Of a stretch of 64,000 bases of DNA, positions 16,632 to 23,250 are shown in pieces; position 1 is the first letter of the stretch; every line of letters begins with the position of its first letter. The DNA lies in assembly GCA_052161605.1 (NCBI GenBank), contig CP197409.1, one strand, 5' to 3'. The notes under the pieces were generated by a model. The model was not told where the DNA came from, did no database searches, and worked only from the letters and a program-made list of their open reading frames with translations. Position numbers and translations under genes: made by a program. Origin of the DNA: JBKCUI01 sp052161605. GTDB lineage: Bacteria > Planctomycetota > Planctomycetia > Pirellulales > Pirellulaceae.

Positions 16632-19600
16632 TCAAGGATCGAGCACGATACGAATATCTTGTTGATTCATGGCGATGTCGATCTTGGCTGGAAATCGAGG
16701 ATCTACTCGAGTCGAACTTGGAAGATGGGCCGTAAGCGACAGGAGCGCATCGGGAAGCATTGCTATCCTGAAAAGCCCATTTGCATCGGAACGTGCTCCG
16801 GTCGAGTAAGTCGATGAGGACGACAGACTCAAGGTTTTGTCTTTTCGCAACTCCACGCTAATAGTCACCCCCTGGATTGGTTTGCCAGCAAGATCCACGA
16901 CTTTACCAGCGATCGTTTGGTTGAGTGCGATTAGCTTCACGTCCGTGAGTTCAACGTCCCCCGTTGCATCCTGAGGGATTTTTTGGATATGTCCTTTCTT
17001 CAAATTCGAATGAGGATCGGTTGCGGCGATCTCCGGTCGGATCTCCATGGTATAGCGATCGCCCGCTTTCAAGCCAACGATACGATAGCGACCATCTGAG
17101 TCCGTTTGAGTTTCGATCGGCGCAAATTTAGGAACGGGGCCTCGAATTTTATTGATGTCTTCGAAATAGACCGAAGCATTACGAGTCGCAATCACCTTGG
17201 TGTTTGGAAGTGGTTTGTCATAGAACAAGACTCTACCAGATAGTGTGACGTCCGGTAACAAAGCTCGCTTGGCTTCCTCTTCTTTAGGATCAGGAAGGTC
17301 GGACTCGGTGTCGACTATTTGCAACACGAGAGGATCAGCTTGAACTATCTGCACCGGGATTCTGCCCCAAGCTCCAATGGCCTCAAAAGTGAAATCGAGT
17401 CCTTCCGGAACCCACAGTTGGAATCGACCTTGAGAATCGGTGTCTTCTTGAGCATAAGTACTCATCTCGTGAGAAGCGAACACCTTTGTTTCCTTAGCAG
17501 GTTGGCCATCGGTTCCAAGCAGGATACCGGTTAGTTCTTTCGATCCCAGCACCTCAAACGTTGGCAACGTGAACTCTTCTACATCCGACGGTATTGCGTA
17601 AGCCGTTTCTAACCGTGGCCTTAGTCTTACCAAGCGGTTTGGAAGTGAAAAGAAATGGACAGTCATATTGCCCGGCAGGACTCTTCCACGGAACTCGCCA
17701 CGCTCGTCCGTAACAACACGCTCGCTTTGAGTGCCCAGGCCGCTGCTAACACTAACATAAGGGCCTCCATAGTATAGTGATATTTGTGCATCAGCGACCG
17801 GGGCACCTTCTGCTTTCGTAACCACCTTGCCGATCACCATCGGTGCATGCACGAGGGGGATGTTGAACTCGTAAGTCTCCCCCTCTTGGACCGACAGGCT
17901 CATCGGTATCCGTGGCCGCACCGGCAACTGAGGATCGATCATGACGGTAACCCTTAGTGATGATTGGCTTATGATCTTAGGTACGTGAAACTCGCCCAAC
18001 TCGTTAGTTGTCACCTCTGCAACACCTCTAGGATCTCGAACGGTATTCATCTCATCGGACCTGAAGTAGATCTTGACATTCTGTACCCATTCTGGCTGGT
18101 CAGCAATCAACTTCCCCTTAAGCCCCCCAGAAGGCTTGAGAGTCATTGTTGTCACCGATGTATCGGGAGCATTGGCATTGTCGTTATCCATTCTAAAAAT
18201 CTGCCTACCAGAATCATCGCTCTCAACTTCTACAGCAAAAAGCCGATTGGCCTGGATAGCAGAGAGGGTAACGATGCCCTCCTCATTGGTAGTGCCAATC
18301 AGTGCGTTGACGATTTCCTCGGGGATGGAGTGCGCATTCTGTCCCAAAGTGTACAAGGATAGTTTTACTTTCGCATCGCGACACGGCATTCCCAAGTGCG
18401 ACATAACCTTGATTCGCACCTGCTCCTCAGGCACCAATGCAATCGTGGATTCGTCACTGCTTTCTTGAATCATGTACTTGAACACTGGCACTGTTTCGAT
18501 GCTATAACCTGGAGCAAAAACCCACGCGTAGAGTCCCATGTAGAAATCTCTTGACTCAATCCATTCTTCTGGACATTTCAGCTCGAAACGGCCGTTGGAA
18601 TCTGCCGTAATTTCAATGGTTCTTCGAGGTGGCATGTTCGTAGGTAACCAAAGCTTTGCATTTGATATCGGCATGCCATTCTCGTTTACGACTTGCCCAC
18701 GAACGATTCGAAGTGGATCAGAATCGTTCTGTTGAGGTTCATCATCCGCAAGTACTGCTGCCTCAGCGTCAGGCACGTTGATGGGAATGGCGTATGCCGA
18801 ACCCAGCCTAACGCTTCCCGCAATACAAGCTACCAATAGCAACGAAAGGCTAGCGATCAAACAAAACGAAGTCGTAGACTTTCTTCGCAAACCGTGAGAC
18901 GATGCAAGCAAGGCATTGATTCGTCTAGCGAGCTGACTGCTGGAATCACAAAAAGCGACTCCGCCTTCCAGCTTGGGGGGCATCGCACTTTTGGCGATCG
19001 ATACCAACAATTCTGCGTAAGCGAACCGATCTTCTGGATCGTTATTTTTGCCCGCTGCATAGTGATCCGCGATTAAGTCCTGGTTCACTCGCAGCTCTTT
19101 CCGAAGAGACCAGTACAGCGGATGAAACCAGAACACAAATTGTAAAGCATTGGCCCACTGCCAACGCAACAAATCTCCACGCTGAAAGTGGGCCCATTCA
19201 TGTAACAGACAAAATTTCAGAGTCGAATAAGGTCCATTGGCCAGCGATTCCGGTAAGACTACCACCGGCTTCCATACCCAAAAAGCGACAGGAGTAGAGA
19301 ACTCGTCCGTGATTAGCAAACGAATCGGTGCCCTTCCATCGCGACTGACGTCCTGCCAAGTCTCCTGTATCTCCGGGCTTGCAGGTTTGGCTCGGAGTAT
19401 GAGCTTCCGAAGGTAGAGAGCGCCTATGCACCACTGCAAAACGATCCAAATGAAAACAACACTATAGACGCCGATCAGGCAAAACGCAGCCAAATCCCAC
19501 ACGCTGCTGACAAGCTGTGCTCGCTCCCGAACTTCCGTTATGAAATCGCGTGCAGCATCAGGATTGTGGTTTGGGTTCGTCGCGAGACCGATGGGCATAG

Positions 19601-20030
19601 TCTCAGATTGCTCGGCCCACTCTGATTCTTCTACTGCAGTTTGGGCGGAAACGACAGGTCGCCCGGTTGGAGTCTCTTCAAGTAGTTCGTGATGACTTGA
19701 GAGCGCCAAGCGTTCCTTTTGTTCGGCGGATTTTCTCTCGATGGGGTTCACAAGCTCGAGCTGGCTCACCGATGACGGATCAGTGGTAACGCTGGCGACG
19801 AGTGTCGGTTCTTTGGGAATGGGAATAATTCCCAGGTTAAGGTTAGGAGTGTAGAACGCGAGCAGCACGATAGGAGCTAGCAGAGCGGTCACCAAACTAA
19901 AACTAATCCAACTAACGCGGTCTACTGGCTCTCGCAAACGATGAGTCATCCACGATGCAAACAAAAGGACTAACGTAGACGCGAACACGAATTCCAACCA
20001 AGTAACAACGACTTCTTGTAGAGAGTTCAT
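16632..20030 (-). CDS. M56 (BlaR1-type) metallopeptidase fused to carboxypeptidase-regulatory-like domains
   Basis: A 1132-residue membrane protein. Hydrophobic helices lie at about 10-28, 40-60, 180-205 and 388-408. The zinc-peptidase motif is LLHEWAH (HEWAH at 277-281), followed by FWFHPLYWSLRKELRVNQDLIADHYA; the third ligand position reads QDLIAD where BlaR1 has a glutamate, which may or may not matter. After the fourth helix, about 700 residues contain several beta-sandwich repeats of the carboxypeptidase-regulatory-like/CNA-B type (VRGQVVNENGMPISNAKL, VIGKVVTKAEGAPVADAQI, IAGKVVDLAGKPIQGVTI). It overlaps the BlaI gene stop by 4 bp (ATGA). Probably senses an external signal and triggers BlaI cleavage (known for BlaR1; inferred here). 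Confidence 0.85.
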   Translation of the reverse strand: MNSLQEVVVTWLEFVFASTLVLLFASWMTHRLREPVDRVSWISFSLVTALLAPIVLLAFYTPNLNLGIIPIPKEPTLVASVTTDPSSVSQLELVNPIERKSAEQKERLALSSHHELLEETPTGRPVVSAQTAVEESEWAEQSETMPIGLATNPNHNPDAARDFITEVRERAQLVSSVWDLAAFCLIGVYSVVFIWIVLQWCIGALYLRKLILRAKPASPEIQETWQDVSRDGRAPIRLLITDEFSTPVAFWVWKPVVVLPESLANGPYSTLKFCLLHEWAHFQRGDLLRWQWANALQFVFWFHPLYWSLRKELRVNQDLIADHYAAGKNNDPEDRFAYAELLVSIAKSAMPPKLEGGVAFCDSSSQLARRINALLASSHGLRRKSTTSFCLIASLSLLLVACIAGSVRLGSAYAIPINVPDAEAAVLADDEPQQNDSDPLRIVRGQVVNENGMPISNAKLWLPTNMPPRRTIEITADSNGRFELKCPEEWIESRDFYMGLYAWVFAPGYSIETVPVFKYMIQESSDESTIALVPEEQVRIKVMSHLGMPCRDAKVKLSLYTLGQNAHSIPEEIVNALIGTTNEEGIVTLSAIQANRLFAVEVESDDSGRQIFRMDNDNANAPDTSVTTMTLKPSGGLKGKLIADQPEWVQNVKIYFRSDEMNTVRDPRGVAEVTTNELGEFHVPKIISQSSLRVTVMIDPQLPVRPRIPMSLSVQEGETYEFNIPLVHAPMVIGKVVTKAEGAPVADAQISLYYGGPYVSVSSGLGTQSERVVTDERGEFRGRVLPGNMTVHFFSLPNRLVRLRPRLETAYAIPSDVEEFTLPTFEVLGSKELTGILLGTDGQPAKETKVFASHEMSTYAQEDTDSQGRFQLWVPEGLDFTFEAIGAWGRIPVQIVQADPLVLQIVDTESDLPDPKEEEAKRALLPDVTLSGRVLFYDKPLPNTKVIATRNASVYFEDINKIRGPVPKFAPIETQTDSDGRYRIVGLKAGDRYTMEIRPEIAATDPHSNLKKGHIQKIPQDATGDVELTDVKLIALNQTIAGKVVDLAGKPIQGVTISVELRKDKTLSLSSSSTYSTGARSDANGLFRIAMLPDALLSLTAHLPSSTRVDPRFPAKIDIAMNQQDIRIVLDP

Positions 20031-20416
20031 ATTCTTCCCTCCTTGTTTTTTTGTTTTGCAGCACGGGCTCGAGCGATCAACCGTTCGAGTTCTCGCATCT
20101 CGTCAGCCGAGACATCTTCTGCCTGCAACATGTTGAGGACCATTTTGTCGAGCGCGCCGTCGTACACACGTTTGAGAAAACGGGAGCTCACTTGTTCGAT
20201 GGTGTGAATGGGAGTGTAAAACAACGTCCGCCCCACGACCCGCTGTTTGACCAGCCCTTTCTCCGCCATGATCCGCAGCAGCGTTTGAACGGTCGTAAAC
20301 GCAGTTTTCTGCTGGGAATTGAGAGCCTCGTGAACGTCCCGTACTTTGGACTCCCCGATCTCCCATAACACCTTAAGCACATCGAGCTCTCGCTCGCTAG
20401 GATTCGCATCTGTCAT
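20027..20416 (-). CDS. BlaI/MecI/CopY-family transcriptional repressor
   Basis: A 129-residue winged-helix repressor with the family features ELDVLKVLWEIGESKVRDVHEAL, the recognition helix TTVQTLLRIMAEKGLV and the dimerisation helices (FLKRVYDGALDKMVLNML, EMRELERLIARARA). It is normally inactivated by proteolysis by its M56 partner, whose gene overlaps its stop codon by 4 bp. A very good ribosome-binding site (GAGGAGGCAGGAAAC) precedes the ATG. A palindrome overlapping the -10 box upstream is the likely binding site, giving autoregulation of the pair. Confidence 0.9.
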   Translation of the reverse strand: MTDANPSERELDVLKVLWEIGESKVRDVHEALNSQQKTAFTTVQTLLRIMAEKGLVKQRVVGRTLFYTPIHTIEQVSSRFLKRVYDGALDKMVLNMLQAEDVSADEMRELERLIARARAAKQKNKEGRI

Positions 20417-20436
20417 GTTTCCTGCCTCCTCAACTA

Positions 20437-20452
20437 AACTAACAAGTTAGTT
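20437..20452 (-). promoter_or_regulatory. Candidate BlaI operator
   Basis: AACTAACAAGTTAGTT is a perfect 7-2-7 inverted repeat, 21-36 bp upstream of the blaI ATG and covering the -10 box. Its position fits steric repression by the encoded BlaI-family protein. The sequence is not the classical TACA/TGTA box, so binding is inferred from place and symmetry. Confidence 0.6.
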
Positions 20453-20472
20453 GAAAGTGGCGAGAATGTCAA
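20444..20472 (-). promoter_or_regulatory. Promoter of the blaI-M56 operon
   Basis: On the minus strand a perfect TTGACA (20472-20467) is followed after exactly 17 bp by TAACTT (20449-20444). This is one of the clearest sigma70-type promoters in the window and lies 28 bp before the blaI start codon. Confidence 0.6.
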
Positions 20473-20873
20473 GCAGTTTTTTGAGCGAGCGTATCGCTCG
20501 CGCCAACTTGCTGGCGATTCACCACAAAAGAATAATGCATCAGGATTCGATTGCCCCCAATCCCCTCACGATACGCTCTGTAGAATGAGTCATTATTGGA
20601 CCGCGTCCCTCTGGCTGCCAGTTTAAAGACGCGATCGAAACAGCTTCGGCTGGAACCTAGGAACTTGAAATGCTTGACAAAAATAAACTTCTAGAACCTA
20701 TCGATTGCGAACTTATCGTTGGGGTCGTCCACTACGCCAACGCCACGCCAGCCCGTCAATCCGCCAGAGGACCAGGACTCGCAACACGAAACAAATGGCA
20801 ATTGTGTGAGCAATTTACCAGATTGAAATACGAACCAATTTTTAGATCGATTTTTTGAAGCTCGAGACAAACT
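20473..20873. other. Intergenic region, no gene seen
   Basis: Between the blaI promoter and the end of the deaminase gene. It contains two short hairpins close together, GCGAGCG-tat-CGCTCGC (about 20485-20501) and CGCCA-acttgc-TGGCG, which have no following T-run and so do not look like terminators. A 62-codon plus-strand reading frame at 20670-20858 has no recognisable features and I do not call it. Confidence 0.5.
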
Positions 20874-21314
20874 CTACCGCTCTCCGATATCTTCGTTCCA
20901 GAGAGCAGGGTAAGCTTGGATGAATCGAGCCATCAAATCGATGCAACGCTGGTCGTTGAGCAAAACCACATCGACCCCTCGGCTTCGCACATACTCCTCG
21001 GGGCCTTGAAAGGTAACGTTCTCCCCGACCACGATACCGGGGATCTTGTAAAGAAGCGAAGCACCGCTGCACATGTCGCACGGCGAAAGCGTGGAGTACA
21101 AAGTCGCTCGCTGATAAGCTGCTGCGGACAAACGACCTGCGGATTCCAGGCAGTCCATCTCAGCATGCAGTACGGCACTCCCCCGTTGGATGCGACGATT
21201 GTGTCCTCGACCAACAATCTTGCCATCGATCACCAACACTGAACCGATCGGAATCCCTCCTTCTTGCAGCCCGAGTTCTGCTTCCTTGATCGCTTCTTCA
21301 AAAAACTCGTCCAT
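20874..21314 (-). CDS. Cytosine deaminase, yeast Fcy1-type
   Basis: A 146-residue zinc-dependent deaminase of the CDA fold. Zinc and catalytic residues are His50 and Glu52 (LHAEMDCLESAGR) and Cys79/Cys82 (TLSPCDMCSGA). Unlike TadA, the rest follows yeast cytosine deaminase almost motif for motif: GGIPIGSVLV, GRGHNRRIQRGSAVLHAEM, GIVVGENVTFQGPEEYVRSRGVDVVLLND and the C-terminal WNEDIGE. It should convert cytosine to uracil (pyrimidine salvage) in the cytosol, probably as a dimer. It is divergent from the acid phosphatase gene. TadA-like function is less likely. Confidence 0.82.
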   Translation of the reverse strand: MDEFFEEAIKEAELGLQEGGIPIGSVLVIDGKIVGRGHNRRIQRGSAVLHAEMDCLESAGRLSAAAYQRATLYSTLSPCDMCSGASLLYKIPGIVVGENVTFQGPEEYVRSRGVDVVLLNDQRCIDLMARFIQAYPALWNEDIGER

Positions 21315-21387
21315 TCCTTGCCCCTCGCGTTAAAGTACAATAGATCATCATTGACTATCTTGAAATCTTACCTCAAACACAGACATC

Positions 21388-22272
21388 ATGCTTCCATTTA
21401 ACCGCTTGACCGCTCGCTTTCGCATGAAGGAGATCGGATATCTCTTTGCATCGATCACCCTTGCCATTGCCTGCCTCGGTTCCCTGCTGAACGTACTTGG
21501 CAAAGAGTCCCAAACCAAGCCGCAAAATCTTGTACTACCTCAGGGGACTCCCGATGCGGTTCCCTATCGCGGGCTGGATGCCAGTCTTTACATGCTGACA
21601 TCTGCCGAGTATCGGGCGGTTTGCCATCAGACGTTTCGCTGGGCGGAGATGATCGTTCAGCTCAAGCTGCAACTTCGACGCGGCAGCGAGACTGCCAACT
21701 CGGACAAACCAACGGCAATCATCATGGACCTCGACGAGACGATTCTGGACAATGGTTGGTTTCAATCGCAACAGATTCGAGATCGAGTACTATTTGATAT
21801 GAACCGCTGGTCAACATGGGAGCAAAAAGGTTCCGAGCAAATTCGCGCGATCCCTGGTGCTATTGCCTTCATCAAAAAGATTCGCGAGCTAGGTGTCGCA
21901 CCGATCTACATTTCGAATCGAAACACCGAAGCGATTCAGCCGACGATCGAAGCACTAAAGCGATTGGACATCGATGTTCCTGAATCGCAGATCCTTTTCG
22001 CAGACAGTTCGACTGGTAGTGACAAAACCAGTCGACGTGCTCAAGTCCAGGAAACCTTTGAAGTGGTTCTCTACCTTGGTGACAACCTTAGAGATTTCGA
22101 TGAGCGGTTCAAATATGACTCTGCCACAGGAGTAGAAGGCCGAAATCGAGTCGTCGATGAGCTGAGCGACAAGTTTGGCATCGACTGGATTTTATTGCCT
22201 AACCCATCGTACGGCGAATGGACCAAGGTCTTGAAAAACACTATCGAAGATGTGGATTTGCTGTACAAGTAA
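21388..22272 (+). CDS. HAD-family acid phosphatase, 5'-nucleotidase e(P4) type
   Basis: About 294 residues. The HAD nucleophile motif IIMDLDETILDNGWF, the second motif with ISNR (PIYISNRNTEAI), and the later VLYLGDNLRDF acidic motif identify the class C / lipoprotein e(P4) phosphatase family, which dephosphorylates nucleotides outside the cytoplasmic membrane. The N-terminus is hydrophobic (IGYLFASITLAIACLGSLL); the cysteine after LAIA is a poor lipobox, so lipoprotein status is uncertain. A second ATG at 21424 would give a more typical signal sequence start, MKEIGYLFAS. Stand-alone gene. Confidence 0.85.
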   Translation: MLPFNRLTARFRMKEIGYLFASITLAIACLGSLLNVLGKESQTKPQNLVLPQGTPDAVPYRGLDASLYMLTSAEYRAVCHQTFRWAEMIVQLKLQLRRGSETANSDKPTAIIMDLDETILDNGWFQSQQIRDRVLFDMNRWSTWEQKGSEQIRAIPGAIAFIKKIRELGVAPIYISNRNTEAIQPTIEALKRLDIDVPESQILFADSSTGSDKTSRRAQVQETFEVVLYLGDNLRDFDERFKYDSATGVEGRNRVVDELSDKFGIDWILLPNPSYGEWTKVLKNTIEDVDLLYK

Positions 22273-22322
22273 AATACATCCAGTTAGGCACGGTTTTAAA
22301 GCTATCGAGAACCCTCCTGTGC

Positions 22323-22351
22323 AAAACAAAGGTGTTTGGAGTCTTTGTTTG
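22323..22351 (+). repeat. Left terminal inverted repeat of the RAYT-derived element
   Basis: Begins AAAACAAAGGTGT, then TT, GGAGTC, and a T-rich end. Compared with the right copy read on the other strand it differs at three positions and by one single-base gap over about 29 bases. Confidence 0.65.
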
Positions 22352-22358
22352 GTAAATT

Positions 22359-22377
22359 GCGGACTGAGGCAGTCCGC
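22359..22377. repeat. REP-like perfect hairpin inside the element
   Basis: GCGGACTG-AGG-CAGTCCGC is an 8-bp perfect stem with a 3-nt loop, 7 bp inside the left end. RAYT transposases are known to act on short palindromic REP hairpins, so this is a reasonable substrate candidate. Confidence 0.5.
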
Positions 22378-22402
22378 GTGGCCTCAATGTTGATTCCAAA
22401 CC

Positions 22403-22495
22403 GAAGCGACCTTGGTAAACGTGCCCTTCTCCGGAAATCCCATAGTGGGCGTGGTAGAGACAGCAGGCTTCGTCGGCTCGTTTTGGTCTCGGCAT
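22403..22495 (-). pseudogene. Remnant of a REP-associated (Y1/IS200-like) transposase
   Basis: Starting at the ATG at 22495 the frame reads MPRPKRADEACCLYHAHYG then ISGEGHVYQGRF. MPRPKRADEA..YHA is the usual N-terminus of a RAYT transposase, and HAHYG.SGEGHVYQGRF is a conserved block normally about 100 residues further on. The pieces are joined at a shared Tyr-His-Ala, so the HUH metal-binding part is missing. After QGRF the family resemblance stops, although the frame stays open to 22241. Non-functional. Confidence 0.7.
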
Positions 22496-22915
22496 TTAGG
22501 CAGAATAAAACAGATCGAATCGCAAATCAATGACTCCTGACACCTTTGTTTTTCTCGAGACCCTCGCCGCTGGATAGGTGCTTGCAAATGGCGATGGACC
22601 AAACAAGCACCACGCAGGTATCGAATAGATTGGCCCTATCACGAAAACCAAGGGGCTCAGTGAACCGGGCCTGATGACAAAGGCATCCAGCGCAGAGATT
22701 AGCATCCAAACCATGTATAGAAGAGAACTACTGGCAAGCGCGACTTGGCTGGCCGATTTGGGAAACACGTTCGCCGCCACGAGATTGAGGACCATCGGTG
22801 CCAAAGACACGGTCGAAATTGCGAGCAAGTAAATTGAAAAGCCGATCGAACACAGGATGACGGTCGAAATAACCACCAGAGCGAGAATTGAGGTTATGTC
22901 ACCAAGCTTATTCAT
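22496..22915 (-). CDS. Small membrane protein of unknown function, C-terminus altered by the element
   Basis: A 139-residue reading frame with about four hydrophobic segments (residues 8-35, 36-52, 58-78 and 82-106). AGG lies five bases before the ATG. I do not recognise a family. The last 20 or so codons (SRKTKVSGVIDLRFDLFYSA) are translated from the right inverted repeat and flank of the transposase-derived element, so the original C-terminus has been replaced or the frame is accidental. It lies between the element and a 335-bp empty stretch. Confidence 0.4.
   Translation of the reverse strand: MNKLGDITSILALVVISTVILCSIGFSIYLLAISTVSLAPMVLNLVAANVFPKSASQVALASSSLLYMVWMLISALDAFVIRPGSLSPLVFVIGPIYSIPAWCLFGPSPFASTYPAARVSRKTKVSGVIDLRFDLFYSA
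22523..22552 (-). repeat. Right terminal inverted repeat of the RAYT-derived element
   Basis: On the minus strand it begins AAAACAAAGGTGT, then CA, GGAGTC, ATTGATTTG. It lies 28 bp upstream of the transposase-remnant ATG and pairs with the copy at 22323-22351. Confidence 0.65.
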
Positions 22916-23250
22916 GCGTACCTGTTTTAAAAATTGCTGAAAAAATGAAACACTGCTCGCTAATCGCCAACAGCGTCACCTTCCCCAAACTGCGTTTTGG
23001 AGGAGGGGCGTCGACATAAACCGAACCCTTTTCCATTCTACCTCGAATCGGCAGCGCATCAGTCTCACCAGTTCAAGAATACGACCAGCTGCATCGCATG
23101 GTTGCTGGAAAGCCACTCCAAAATTTACCACAATTCTTCACGCCCCATACATTTAGGCCTGTAACAGCCGGCGTAACATCGCAGTTTCTCATCGTCGACC
23201 ATGGGGGAACGGAAACAGAGAAGAGGATGGAAAGTTGATTCGCGATCTCC
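22916..23250. other. Intergenic region, nothing recognised
   Basis: No convincing frame, repeat, RNA or terminator was seen between the small membrane gene and the end of the 638-residue protein gene. It might hold the promoter of the former. Confidence 0.4.

Larger units (their letters stand above)
22323..22552 (-). mobile_element. Decayed RAYT/IS200-like element with terminal inverted repeats
   Basis: A 230-bp unit bounded by near-identical inverted ends of about 29 bp (22323-22351 and 22523-22552), enclosing a transposase remnant (22403-22495) and a perfect REP-like hairpin (22359-22377). The transposase reads in from the right end on the minus strand. The interior is internally deleted, so the element cannot encode its own transposase and resembles a miniature, non-autonomous derivative. 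No target duplication is visible, as expected for tyrosine (Y1) transposases. Confidence 0.6.

Noticed and set aside
20670..20858. 62-codon plus-strand frame between blaI and the deaminase gene
   Set aside because: No family resemblance, no clear ribosome-binding site, and ordinary codon bias for a chance frame.
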